A stretch of DNA of 64,000 nucleotides. Origin: Serratia sp. H1w. GTDB lineage: Bacteria > Pseudomonadota > Gammaproteobacteria > Enterobacterales > Enterobacteriaceae. Made by a program: the position numbers and the translations under genes. Of the stretch, positions 23,644 to 32,639 are shown piece after piece (position 1 is the stretch's first letter; each line of letters opens with the position of its first letter). The stretch lies in assembly GCF_000633355.1 (NCBI RefSeq), contig NZ_AYMQ01000041.1:1-64000 (forward strand). Reading direction: 5' to 3'. The notes below the pieces were generated by a model. The model was not told where the DNA came from, ran no database searches, and was given only the letters and a program-made list of their open reading frames with translations.

Positions 23644-24468
23644 TCAGCGCATGACCTGTTTTTGGTAGCGGGCTGGCGTGACACCGTAACGATTGACCAG
23701 CGCTTTGGTCAGATGCGCCTGATCGGTCAACCCCACCGCCACGGCCACCTGGGCGGCGGGCATTCCCCGCCCGAGCATCTGCTTGGCCCGTTCAAGCCGG
23801 ATCGCCATCAGCATCTGATGCGGGGTTACGTGAAACTGTGCCTTGAATTTGCGTTGGAAATGATACGGACTGAGCGACACCAAAACCGCCAGATCGCTCA
23901 ACGTGATCGGCGAGGCGAAGTTATCCCGCAAATACTCCTTCACGATGGCCATACTGTGAGCGGCTTCATTCTGCTGCGGTTGAGCAATACGCGTATAGGG
24001 GCGGAAAATATCAACGACGGAGAGCAACAAGCTATCGAGCGCCAAGGTGTCGCGGGTTTGCCATAGCGCCGCCAAGGTTTGCGACAGCCGTTTGGCCGCC
24101 GCCGCATCATGATGGATCACCTCATTAAACCAACAGCCCTTCTCGCCGGAAATTCTCTCTAGGGCAGCCGCTTCCAGATAGATCATCCGATAGTTCCAAC
24201 CGCCTGCGGTTTCCGCTTCACCGGTATGCAGCTCATCAGGGTTCATCAACACCAAAGATCCCGGCGCGGCCAGATGCTGTGCCCCTCGGTAGCGAAAGCG
24301 CTCCGCGCCCGCTTCCACCGTGCCGATGCCAAACGCATCATGGGCGTGTGGCTCAAACGCGTAGCGATCGATATGGGCCTGATAAAGCTCCACGCCCGGC
24401 AACTGCGGCAAATGCCGAAACTGGGCGCGATCTTTTTCAAATGGAAACTGTTCTGGCACACCTTGCAC
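23644..24468 (-). CDS. AraC-family transcriptional regulator
   Basis: 274 residues. The N-terminal cupin sensor domain includes HAHDAFGIGTVEAGAERF and MNPDELHTGE. The two C-terminal HTH motifs include SDLAVLVSLSPYHFQRKFK and AAQVAVAVGLTDQAHLTKALV, with the family ending GVTPARYQ. The start is a GTG at 24468 with AGGA about nine bases upstream. Such AraC proteins often sit beside the DMT exporter they control; the ligand is unknown. Confidence 0.85.
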   Translation of the reverse strand: MQGVPEQFPFEKDRAQFRHLPQLPGVELYQAHIDRYAFEPHAHDAFGIGTVEAGAERFRYRGAQHLAAPGSLVLMNPDELHTGEAETAGGWNYRMIYLEAAALERISGEKGCWFNEVIHHDAAAAKRLSQTLAALWQTRDTLALDSLLLSVVDIFRPYTRIAQPQQNEAAHSMAIVKEYLRDNFASPITLSDLAVLVSLSPYHFQRKFKAQFHVTPHQMLMAIRLERAKQMLGRGMPAAQVAVAVGLTDQAHLTKALVNRYGVTPARYQKQVMR

Positions 24469-24488
24469 TTATCGGGTTCCTGTTGCAG

Positions 24489-26346
24489 TTAAACCGGTAC
24501 GCGGCGGCTGATTTCAACCACCTGGTCGCTGGGTAGATAATAATAATCCGTTACGTGCATACCGTTACGCACCATCAGCGCGAAGATATGACGTTGCCAC
24601 GCCGGCATTGCGCCACGCCCTTCGCGTTTGACAATGGTTTCATGCCCCAACGTCGTTAAGGTTGAAGCCGCATTGCTGCGCTTCCAGATGACGTAACAAC
24701 TGAGGAATGTTCGGCCGTTCCATAAAACCATAATGAGCCACGCCGCGCCAGAAATCCGGGGCCAGTTCGGTCATCGTCAGCCGTTCCCTATCGGCCACTC
24801 GCGGTACGTTTTGCACCACAATATTCAGCGCCAACAGGTCAGTATGCAGCGAACCATTGCGCTTGACGTGCCATTTCATGACCGGCGGCGTCCCTCCCTG
24901 GGAACGCGTCAGGAAAATCGCCGTGCCCGGTACCCGTGGAATTGCCTGTTGTTCGATCGCCGCCATAAAGGTGGTTACCGGTACCACTTTTTCGTCCAAC
25001 ATCTGCGAAGCGGATACCACCCCACGGTGCCAAATCAGCATCACGCCGTAAACCGCAGCCGCCAGTAACAGCGGCATATAGCCCCCTTCCAGCACCTTGC
25101 TCAGGTTGGCTATCAGGAAACTGAGATCGACGATAAAGAAACATCCAGCTACCACCAGGCTGGCCGCCAGACTCCATCGCCAGACTTCGCGCATGGCGAC
25201 AAACAGCAGCCCAGAAGTCATGATCATGGTCAGGGAAACGGCGATCCCATAGGCCGCGGCCAGATTATCGGATGATTTGAAGAATACCGCCAGGAACACC
25301 GTTACCGCCATCAATAGCCAGTTGATCGCACCAATGTAGATCTGCCCATAGCTATCTTCGGTAGTCTGCTTGACGCGTAAACGCGGTAACCATCCCAGCT
25401 GGATCGCCTGACGCGTCATGGAGAACGCGCCGCTGATAATGGCCTGGCTGGCAATAATGGTGGCTAACGTGGCCAGAATGACCAGTGGGATTTGCAGCAC
25501 CGGCGGGCACAGGCGGAAAAAGATGTTCTGTGTCACGTCGGCCCCGGAGAGGATCAAAGCCGCCTGCCCCGCATAGTTCAGCAGCAGGCTGGGAAATACG
25601 ATACCGAACCAGGCTAGCCAGATGGGCTGTTTACCAAAGTGCCCCATATCGGCATACAACGCTTCCGCACCGGTCACGCACAGGAAGACCCCGCCGAGCA
25701 CCAGAAAGCTGACCATGCCATTGGAGAACAGAAAGCGTATGCCATACATCGGGTTGATCGCCATCAGCACCGCCGGATATTGGATAATGCCCCAGACCCC
25801 CAGCGCGGCAATCACCGCGAACCACAGCGCCATTATCGGGCCGAATACCTTGCCGATGCGGGCAGTGCCCAGCGCCTGGATCGCAAACAAACTGACCAGG
25901 ATCGCCACGGTCGCAGGCAGGATATAAGGTTTGGACTCTGGCAAGACGATGTTCAATCCTTCCAACGCCGAAAGCACAGAGATCGCTGGGGTAATGGCCC
26001 CATCGCCGTAAATCAGTGCTGCGCCAAACAACCCGGCAAATACCACCGCCGGACGATGATTCTTGTGGCTGACCAGCAATGACATCAACGCCAGGATGCC
26101 ACCTTCGCCGTTGTTATCGATACGCATGGCGAAGATGGCATATTTTACCGACGTCACGATCACCAGGGTCCAAAAAATCAGGGACAGCAATCCAAGGATC
26201 ACCTCCGGGGTTGGTGCATCCCCAGACAGAAACAAGACGGTTTTCAAGGTATACAGCGGGCTGGTTCCGATATCGCCAAACACCACGCCCAGTGCTCCCC
26301 CGGCCATCAGCGTCAGACTGCTTTTTTTACTCTCCACGGCGGACAT
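24489..26346 (-). pseudogene. kup: kup potassium uptake protein, frameshifted near the 3' end
   Basis: ATG 26346 (AAGGA upstream) begins MSAVESKKSSLTLMAGGALG, with the Kup N-terminal pattern GVVFGDIGTSPLYTLKT and twelve membrane helices. The reading frame ends at 24640 after CGFNLNDVGA. A different frame then carries the rest of the Kup tail (GHETIVKREGRGAMPAWQRHIF, RNGMHVTDYYYLP and the usual IS-RRVPV end) to 24489. Joining them needs a net one-base loss or two-base gain near 24640-24665. The transport core is intact, but about 50 C-terminal residues are lost. Kup is a low-affinity potassium/proton symporter. Confidence 0.8.
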
Positions 26347-26441
26347 GGCATCGTCCTTAACAGTTTGATCATACAAATAAGGATAGTGTAAAACCCTGCC
26401 GATAGGGCTATTGTCCCGCCATTCCCTGGCAGGTAACAAAG

Positions 26442-27359
26442 TTAAGCCGATGTCTCCAGCGCAGTAAATAAAGACTGGGCCGCTGGGGTCAAGCCGGTCA
26501 TATGCATACAGGCATGTACCATACCGGGCAAGCGTTGGCAATTCACGCTAATGCCTGCTGCCTGTAAGCGCTGCGCATAGCGTTCGCCCTCGTCCCGCAG
26601 CGGATCGTATTCACAAACCAGGATCGTTGCAGGCGGCAAATCTGCCACGCTTTCTGCATACCATGGTGACGCATAAGGCTGCTGTCGCTCCGGCTCCTGC
26701 CCTAAATAATTCTCCCAGCACCAGCTCATCACCTCCTGCGTCAGATAATAACCCTCACCATATTGGCTAAAGCTGGGCATCGTCATCCCGCTATCCAGGG
26801 CCGGATAAAGCAGGTATTGATGCTCTACACTTGGCCCTGAGCGATCTCTGGCCATCAGCGCGGCCGCAGCAGCCAGGTTACCTCCCGCACTATCCCCACC
26901 AAGAGCGATCCGCAGAGGATCAATACCAATTTGAGCGGCCTGCTCCGAAGCCCAACATAGCGCCTGATAAACATCATCCAATGGCGTCGGGAAAGGATAT
27001 TCCGGTGCCAGACGATAATCGACAGACAGGATCATTCGCCCAGTGGCATTGGCCAACGCGCGGCAAGGCACATCGTAAACGTCTAGCGACCCGAGACACC
27101 AACCACCGCCGTGTGCGAACACCATCGCCGCAAGCGTTACATCCACTGAGGCATTCAGGGGAACATAACCGCGCACGGCAATAGTCTGCCCACCGCTGAC
27201 CGGGATGTGGAATTCCGTTATTCTCTGGACGGGCTGCGGCTCTCCCTGCAAGCTCCGTAACCCCACCGCCGTCTGCGCGCGCAGTGCCTCCAATGAGGAT
27301 GGTGCAGGCACATCGGCCTGTTGCTGCAAAAACAGTGCAATCTGCTTATCCAGCGGCAT
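26442..27359 (-). CDS. HSL-type alpha/beta-hydrolase esterase
   Basis: 305 residues. HGGGW (oxyanion hole), GDSAGG (catalytic Ser near 163), an acid in EYDPLRDEGE and the histidine in PGMVHAC form the hormone-sensitive-lipase triad. Such enzymes cleave acyl esters of short chains or drug-like molecules. It overlaps the previous gene by 14 bases and shares its operon with a sugar-isomerase-like protein and an epoxide-hydrolase-like protein. Substrate unknown. Confidence 0.85.
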   Translation of the reverse strand: MPLDKQIALFLQQQADVPAPSSLEALRAQTAVGLRSLQGEPQPVQRITEFHIPVSGGQTIAVRGYVPLNASVDVTLAAMVFAHGGGWCLGSLDVYDVPCRALANATGRMILSVDYRLAPEYPFPTPLDDVYQALCWASEQAAQIGIDPLRIALGGDSAGGNLAAAAALMARDRSGPSVEHQYLLYPALDSGMTMPSFSQYGEGYYLTQEVMSWCWENYLGQEPERQQPYASPWYAESVADLPPATILVCEYDPLRDEGERYAQRLQAAGISVNCQRLPGMVHACMHMTGLTPAAQSLFTALETSA

Positions 27360-28245
27360 GCTCTTTACCCTCCAGTAAAAAAGGCAGGATCAGAACGACA
27401 AACGCCTCATGGCTTTCCTCGGTAATAAAATGCCCACAGCCGGGCACCATTTCCCCTTGAAGATGGCAGGCCTTGCCCTGCAAAGTCTGGAATGGCGCAT
27501 CACGAGTGGCATGCTCGGCACCTATCGTCAGCACCGGCATCGGCAACTGGGTTTTCGCCCGCAGTTGGTTCTGCCGAATGGTTTCCGGGATAGCCCGGTA
27601 ATAGTCAAAACCGGCCCGCAAACTGCCCGGCACCGAATAAGCCGCGATGTAGGTTTCTGCGGCAACGCGATCGCGGCGGAAAGACCAGCGGTTGAAAATA
27701 TACCCCAGATATTCCGCCTCTCTGCCGGTGGTCAAGGCTTCGGGCAGGTCGGTTAACTGGTTAAACATAAAATGCCACAGGAAGATGTTGTCCTCGGCGG
27801 GAACAAAGATCGGCGGAGCTTCCGCCAACCCGGGGATCACCGCTTCGGTCAATACCAGCCTGCTGACCGCCTGCGGATAATCACTGGCTAACGCGTAACC
27901 CAGCCACATGCCAATATCATGGCCGATCACCGCATAACGCTGATGCCCCAGTTGCGCCATGACCTGATGGAGTTTTTCTGCCACGCTGCCGGTGTCATAG
28001 CCGCCAAGGGGTTTGTCCGAATCGCCCATTCCAGGGGGATCGACAGCAATCGCCTGAAAGCCTGCGCCAGCTAACGCCTGCATGACGTAACGCCAGGTGT
28101 ACCAGGTTTGTGGCCAGCCAGGGATCAGCAATACCGGCTGGCCGCTACCGGCAATAGCGCAGTGAATACGGTTGCCGTTGATCTTGAGATAGACGTGTTC
28201 GACCTTGAGCCCATTGGATAATGGCCCGTGAGTTTGCATAGTCAT
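27346..28245 (-). CDS. alpha/beta hydrolase, epoxide-hydrolase or haloalkane-dehalogenase type
   Basis: 299 residues. PGWPQTWYTWR near residue 42 resembles the HGxP motif. The nucleophile is an Asp in VIGHDIGM, not a Ser, as in epoxide hydrolases, and GCGHFITEE gives the catalytic histidine near the end. It lacks a signal peptide. It lies between the isomerase-like gene and the esterase and is likely co-transcribed; GGAG lies seven bases before the ATG. Confidence 0.8.
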   Translation of the reverse strand: MTMQTHGPLSNGLKVEHVYLKINGNRIHCAIAGSGQPVLLIPGWPQTWYTWRYVMQALAGAGFQAIAVDPPGMGDSDKPLGGYDTGSVAEKLHQVMAQLGHQRYAVIGHDIGMWLGYALASDYPQAVSRLVLTEAVIPGLAEAPPIFVPAEDNIFLWHFMFNQLTDLPEALTTGREAEYLGYIFNRWSFRRDRVAAETYIAAYSVPGSLRAGFDYYRAIPETIRQNQLRAKTQLPMPVLTIGAEHATRDAPFQTLQGKACHLQGEMVPGCGHFITEESHEAFVVLILPFLLEGKEHAAG

Positions 28246-28260
28246 AAAGTGCTCCGAAAG

Positions 28261-29316
28261 TTAGCGAATGCCCAGTAAGGCGTTGATTTGTTGTTGATTG
28301 ACCGGCGCGCCGGCAAAGTCGTCGAACACTTTATCCGTGACGGGAATAATATGGTTGCGAATAAACGCAGCCCCTTCTTCCGCCCCGGTTTGTGGATGCT
28401 TCAGGCAGCATTCCCATTCCAGCGTCGCCCAGCCGGCATAGTCGTACTGCGTCAACCTGGAGAAGATCCCTTTAAAGTCCACCTGCCCATCACCTAATGA
28501 ACGGAAGCGCCCGGCACGATCCGCCCACGACTGATAACCGCCGTAAATCCCCTGCCGACCGCTTGGGTTGAACTCTGCGTCCTTGACGTGAAACATGCGG
28601 ATATGATCTTTATAGATAACAATAAATTCCAGGTAGTTGAGCTGTTGCAGCACGAAATGGCTGGGGTCAAACAGCATTTGGCAACGTGGGTGGCCCGCAA
28701 CGCGCTGGTGGAACATCTCAAAGGTAATACCGTCATGCAGATCTTCGCTGGGGTGGATCTCATAACACAGGTTGATGCCCTGCTCATCACAGGCGTCCAA
28801 CACCGGTAACCAACGTTTGGCCAGCTCATCGAAGGCCGTTTCAATCAACCCTTCTGGGCGTTGTGGGAACGGGAACAGATAGGGCCAGGCCAATGAACCG
28901 GAGAAAGTGCCCATTTCCGTCAGGCCCAACCGTGCGGAAGCTTTTGCCGCCAGCAGCAGGTTTTCTTTCGCCCACTGCGTTCGAGCTTGGGAATTGCCGC
29001 GCAATCCTTCCGGTACAAAGCTGTCACATAGCGCGTCATAGGCGGGATGCACCGCCATCAGTTGGCCAAAGATATGCGTGGTTAATTCACTGACGACCAG
29101 GCCGTGCTCGGCCAACATACCGGTGACGTCATCGCAATAACTTTGGCTCTCTGCCGCCGTTTTAACATCAAACAACCGGCTATCCCATGCTGGGATCTGC
29201 AAGGCTTTAAAGCCGGTTTCCTTCGCCCAGGCAGCAATGGCAGGCAGGCTGTTAAATGGAGCGGTGGCATCGCTAAATTGGGCAAGGTGGAGGCTGGGAC
29301 CTTTAATCGTTTTCAT
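28261..29316 (-). CDS. sugar phosphate isomerase/epimerase-like TIM-barrel protein
   Basis: 351 residues from MKTIKGPSLHLAQFS. Xylose-isomerase-like barrel; candidate metal ligands are Glu in CYEIHPSE, Asp in FDPSHF, His in HIRMFHVKD and Glu in ATLEWECC. It is the first gene of a three-gene operon whose promoter is covered by a perfect palindrome (29325-29352). The start is just after AGGAAAG. Enzymes of this family act on inositol or unusual sugars; the true substrate is unknown. Confidence 0.8.
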   Translation of the reverse strand: MKTIKGPSLHLAQFSDATAPFNSLPAIAAWAKETGFKALQIPAWDSRLFDVKTAAESQSYCDDVTGMLAEHGLVVSELTTHIFGQLMAVHPAYDALCDSFVPEGLRGNSQARTQWAKENLLLAAKASARLGLTEMGTFSGSLAWPYLFPFPQRPEGLIETAFDELAKRWLPVLDACDEQGINLCYEIHPSEDLHDGITFEMFHQRVAGHPRCQMLFDPSHFVLQQLNYLEFIVIYKDHIRMFHVKDAEFNPSGRQGIYGGYQSWADRAGRFRSLGDGQVDFKGIFSRLTQYDYAGWATLEWECCLKHPQTGAEEGAAFIRNHIIPVTDKVFDDFAGAPVNQQQINALLGIR

Positions 29317-29324
29317 CGTCTTTC

Positions 29325-29352
29325 CTATTGTTTGTCGATTGACAAACAATAG
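29325..29352. promoter_or_regulatory. TetR-type operator palindrome
   Basis: CTATTGTTTGTC and its exact complement GACAAACAATAG, spaced by GATT. It sits 9 to 36 bases before the isomerase ATG and about 100 bases before the divergent TetR gene, so binding would block the catabolic operon and possibly the regulator itself. Confidence 0.8.
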
Positions 29353-29454
29353 GCTTAAATCAGATTATCGGCAAGCGGATTTTTGAAATTCGTTGGTGTT
29401 ATCCACGATTTAAGCGATCCTATAGCCCGCAGCAGAACACCGGAGAAGATGACA

Positions 29455-30051
29455 ATGGCAGGTAGACCAAGGGAGTTCGACCGTGAACAGGCACTCCTGA
29501 AAGCACGGGATTTGTTTTGGCGACAGGGGTTTGAAGGCACTTCGATGTCTGACCTGGTGGCCGAGCTGGGCATTGCTTCGGCGCGGATCTACAAAGCCTT
29601 CGGTTCAAAAGAGTTGTTGTTCCGTGAAGCAATAGAACATTACGAGGCCCACGAAGGCGGCTTTGCCGAGCGCGCTTTTACGAAAAACGCCGGTATAAGA
29701 GCTGCTCTCGAACAAATGCTGAATGACGCGGCTACACTGTACAGCAACGTTGATCTCCCCCAAGGCTGCATGGTGGTTTCTTCTGCGGCCAGCGTCAGCG
29801 AAGACAATCAGGGCATACGAAACTGGTTGATGGAACACCGTCAACAGCGTACCCAAGGCATCATTGACAAAGTTTTGGCTGCGGTACAGGCTGGAGAGCT
29901 GCCCGCCAACACCGATGCAGAAAGCCTCGGCGATTATTTTGCCGCGTTTTTGCATGGCTTATCCATTCAGGCACGCGATGGTGTCAGCCAGGCCCGCCTG
30001 AAGAAAGCAGTTAAGACCGCCCTCACTATGCTGGATCATCCCCCGATGTAA
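29455..30051 (+). CDS. TetR-family repressor
   Basis: 198 residues from MAGRPREFDREQALL. HTH in the first 50 residues (LFWRQGFEGTSMSDLVAELGIASARIYKAFGSKELLF). The C-terminal ligand domain begins near 70 and includes CMVVSSAASVSEDNQGI, as in the YxaF/AcrR-like TetR subgroup. GGAG precedes the ATG at 29455 by nine bases. Divergent from the isomerase/hydrolase operon with a perfect palindrome between them, so it probably represses that operon. Ligand unknown. Confidence 0.85.
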   Translation: MAGRPREFDREQALLKARDLFWRQGFEGTSMSDLVAELGIASARIYKAFGSKELLFREAIEHYEAHEGGFAERAFTKNAGIRAALEQMLNDAATLYSNVDLPQGCMVVSSAASVSEDNQGIRNWLMEHRQQRTQGIIDKVLAAVQAGELPANTDAESLGDYFAAFLHGLSIQARDGVSQARLKKAVKTALTMLDHPPM

Positions 30052-30104
30052 TGCCTTACCCACAATTTTTATGTGACAAGGTTAAAAAATATTCAACGAA
30101 CAGG

Positions 30105-30148
30105 TTGAGTATTGCCGTTGGCGTTCTATATTTAACCATATGGTTAAA
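30105..30148 (+). promoter_or_regulatory. ArsR-gene promoter with palindrome over the start codon
   Basis: TTGAGT (30105-30110) and TATATT (30127-30132) are spaced by 16 bases. Seven bases later comes the ATG at 30140, with no ribosome site. TTTAACCATATGGTTAAA (30131-30148) is a perfect 18-bp palindrome spanning the -10 box and start codon. The likely result is a leaderless message with autorepression. Confidence 0.6.
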
Positions 30149-30487
30149 TTATCTTCCTCACCGCTAGACGCCATTTTTCATGCACTGGCCGACCCCACCA
30201 GGCGTGCCATTCTGCGTACCTTGGCCGAAGGCGAACATAGCATCGGTGAACTGGCTGCCCCGTTCGAGATGTCGTTTGCCGGTGCTTCCAAGCATATCAA
30301 AGCGCTTGAGCAAGCCGGGCTGGTGCAACGCACTGTGCAGGGAAGAAACCATATCTGCCGGCTCGCTCCCGAGCCGATGGCGCAGGCCATGCACTGGCTG
30401 CAAACCTACGAACATTTCTGGAATGAGCGGTTGGACGCGCTAGAGCTTGCGCTGCTACAGGCCGACTCGTCTCCACCGACGGAGTGA
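30140..30487 (+). CDS. ArsR/SmtB-family repressor
   Basis: 115 residues. Winged helix: FHALADPTRRAILRTLAEGEHSIGELAAPFEMSFAGASKHIKALEQAGL. No metal-binding ELCVCD box. It belongs to the subgroup coupled to SRPBCC (AHSA1) proteins; the next gene is exactly such a protein. The gene has no Shine-Dalgarno and its start codon sits inside a palindrome, suggesting a leaderless, self-regulated transcript. Confidence 0.85.
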   Translation: MVKLSSSPLDAIFHALADPTRRAILRTLAEGEHSIGELAAPFEMSFAGASKHIKALEQAGLVQRTVQGRNHICRLAPEPMAQAMHWLQTYEHFWNERLDALELALLQADSSPPTE

Positions 30488-30490
30488 ATC

Positions 30491-31024
30491 ATGAACGACT
30501 ACGGTATGATTATTGAAACCGGTACGCTGCGTATCCAGCGGTTGCTGCCCGGCCCACTCAAACGCGTCTGGGCCTACCTGATTGAATCGGATAAACGTGC
30601 CAGTTGGCTGGCCGCTGGTGAGATGCCAATGCAGGTCGGGGCCAAGATTGAGCTGCTGTTCTGCAATGCCGATTTGGCCGGTGAGGACGAAAAGCCGCCG
30701 GCAAAATACAAATCCTGCGCCGGTAAAGTCACTCAGGTTGGCCATATCACCTGCATACTTCCGCCGCACCTGGTGAGCTTTACCTGGGCAGAAACAGGGG
30801 AAGCCCGCCCATCGGAAGTCACGATTGAACTGACCGAGCAAGGGGATAACGTGCTGTTGACCCTCACCCATCGCCGCCTGGCCAATCGTGAAACCATGCT
30901 CAGCGTCGCCAGTGGCTGGCACACTCATCTGGATCTTCTGCTCGATCTGTTGCAAAAGCGCACGCCGCGTCCGTTCTGGGCTTCCATGAGCCAATGGGAA
31001 GACGAGTACCGGGCAAAACTGTAA
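30491..31024 (+). CDS. SRPBCC (AHSA1-like) domain protein
   Basis: 177 residues. It starts with a strand (IIETGTLRIQRLLPGPLKRVWAYL), followed by ESDKRASWLA and the later VTIELTEQGDNVLLTLTHRR, the helix-grip fold of AHSA1-like proteins. Directly follows the ArsR gene (three-base gap, GGAG before ATG). The pair is common; the domain binds hydrophobic ligands, but its role here is unknown. Confidence 0.8.
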   Translation: MNDYGMIIETGTLRIQRLLPGPLKRVWAYLIESDKRASWLAAGEMPMQVGAKIELLFCNADLAGEDEKPPAKYKSCAGKVTQVGHITCILPPHLVSFTWAETGEARPSEVTIELTEQGDNVLLTLTHRRLANRETMLSVASGWHTHLDLLLDLLQKRTPRPFWASMSQWEDEYRAKL

Positions 31025-31031
31025 ACCTGCG

Positions 31032-31056
31032 GGGTGAGAATTTCTATTCTCATCCC
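31032..31056 (+). terminator. hairpin after the ArsR-SRPBCC pair
   Basis: GGGTGAGAAT and ATTCTCATCCC pair with one bulge around TTCT, followed by ATTGTTTT. Position after the stop codon at 31024 supports termination. Confidence 0.55.
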
Positions 31057-31217
31057 ATTGTTTTGGCAACTCGCAAAATGCTCCGAGCCGATGTTGCCAT
31101 AACCCCTAGTAAAGTATATAAGGTACCGATCTCGCGAAAAATCGTCCACTTAGGTGAGCGACGAACACGCCAGCAGTGCGTTATGTACTTGGATCGGCCA
31201 GCGTTTTCCTTTATCGT

Positions 31218-31269
31218 CTGAAAAATTTCAGGCACCGTCACAGATTTAATGTCTTGTGTGCTAAATCTG
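31218..31269. promoter_or_regulatory. inverted repeats in the tet(41) promoter region
   Basis: CTGAAA-AA-TTTCAG (31218-31231) and CAGATTTA/TAAATCTG (31241-31248 and 31262-31269) lie upstream of the efflux gene. Either could be a repressor site. The rest of the 265-base gap (31025-31289) shows no gene. Confidence 0.4.
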
Positions 31270-31289
31270 AGTTTCGACAGGAACGTTGA

Positions 31290-32489
31290 ATGAACAAACC
31301 TCTTATTATTATTTTCACCACCATTGTCCTTGATGCGATTGGCGTCGGTATTATTTTCCCAATCCTGCCCTCACTGCTCAAAGACCTTACCCATACCAGC
31401 AACGTTGCACTCTATATTGGCATCATGACGGCCCTCTATGCCGTCATGCAGTTTATTTTCGCCCCAGTGCTCGGTGCTCTGAGTGACCGTCTGGGGCGCA
31501 AACCGGTGTTGATGATCTCCCTTGGCGGTGCAGTCCTTAACTACCTGTTCCTCACCTTTTCGCCCCATCTGTGGATGTTATTGCTTGGCCGAGCCATCGC
31601 AGGAATGACCAGCGCCAATGTGGCGGTAGCCATGGCCTACATTACCGATATCACTCCGCCTGAAAAACGAGCGCGTCGTTTTGGCTTGTTCAACGCAATG
31701 TTCGGTATGGGTTTTATTATTGGACCGGTACTTGGCGGTGTCCTGGGTGATCATTGGTTGCGGCTCCCTTTCATTGCGGCAGCTGTCCTCAATGGCTGCA
31801 ACTTTCTGATGGCCTGGTTCGTACTCCCCGAATCCCGCCCCCCCAGTCGTGAAAAGATCAATCTTTCCGCGCTCAACCCACTCAGACCACTGCGCTGGGC
31901 CTTTTCCATCAGAGGGCTGCTGCCGATTGTCATGACCTTTTTTATCCTTAGCGCTACCGGGGAGGCTTATGGCATATGCTGGGCGCTGTGGGGATATGAT
32001 GCGTTCCAATGGAATGGTTTTTGGATTGGACTCTCGCTGGGGGCATTTGGGGTCTTTCAGACATTGGTGCAAATTTTCCTACCCGGACCTGCGACCAGAC
32101 TATTTGGCGAGCGTGGCGCTATTCTCATTGGTATCGCCTGTGCCTGCTCAGCGCTTGTTGCATTGGCCTTCGTCCGTGAAGGCTGGATGGTGTTTGTTAT
32201 CATGCCTATCTTTGCACTCGGCGGTATTGGGAACCCGGCACTACAGGCGCTGGTTACCCGCCAGGTCGATCCCGATCGCCAGGGTCAGTTGCAGGGGGTG
32301 CTAACCTCGGCGATCAGCTTGGCATCGATCGTCGCACCACTTTTTTTCTCAACCGTCTATTTCGCCGTCCAGCAGGAATGGCCTGGTGCTGTGTGGCTTT
32401 CGGTAGCCGCTGTTTATTTGATTGCGATACCGCTAGTCCTTCAGAGTACCCATGCTAAAATCAAGGCCACTAACCACCCGGCCGTTTAA
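31290..32489 (+). CDS. tet(41): Tet(41)-like tetracycline efflux protein (MFS)
   Basis: 399 residues, 12 membrane helices. MFS motif A is GALSDRLGRKPVL (near 65). Other TetA-type features are LDAIGVGIIFPILP in helix 1, MAYITDITPP and RFGLFNAMFGMGFIIGPVLGG in helix 5. It exchanges tetracycline-metal complexes for protons. The closest named type is Tet(41) from Serratia; I judge this from overall pattern, not alignment. The usual divergent tetR is absent; the neighbour is an ArsR-SRPBCC pair. Confidence 0.75.
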   Translation: MNKPLIIIFTTIVLDAIGVGIIFPILPSLLKDLTHTSNVALYIGIMTALYAVMQFIFAPVLGALSDRLGRKPVLMISLGGAVLNYLFLTFSPHLWMLLLGRAIAGMTSANVAVAMAYITDITPPEKRARRFGLFNAMFGMGFIIGPVLGGVLGDHWLRLPFIAAAVLNGCNFLMAWFVLPESRPPSREKINLSALNPLRPLRWAFSIRGLLPIVMTFFILSATGEAYGICWALWGYDAFQWNGFWIGLSLGAFGVFQTLVQIFLPGPATRLFGERGAILIGIACACSALVALAFVREGWMVFVIMPIFALGGIGNPALQALVTRQVDPDRQGQLQGVLTSAISLASIVAPLFFSTVYFAVQQEWPGAVWLSVAAVYLIAIPLVLQSTHAKIKATNHPAV

Positions 32490-32639
32490 AACTCAATCAA
32501 CATAACCCGGTTCGATTGCGGAGCAAACTCGCCGCACGATCAGACTTTTTGAAACGTATAACTTCAGCCAATAGGGGTTTTAAACGTGCACCATTGCCCC
32601 TATCCTCATCAGTCAGATGTCCTTGAAAATGGAGTTACG

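Noticed and set aside
31025-31289. Possible tetR remnant upstream of tet(41)
   Set aside because: No frame in this gap shows TetR helix-turn-helix sequence on either strand; only inverted repeats were found.
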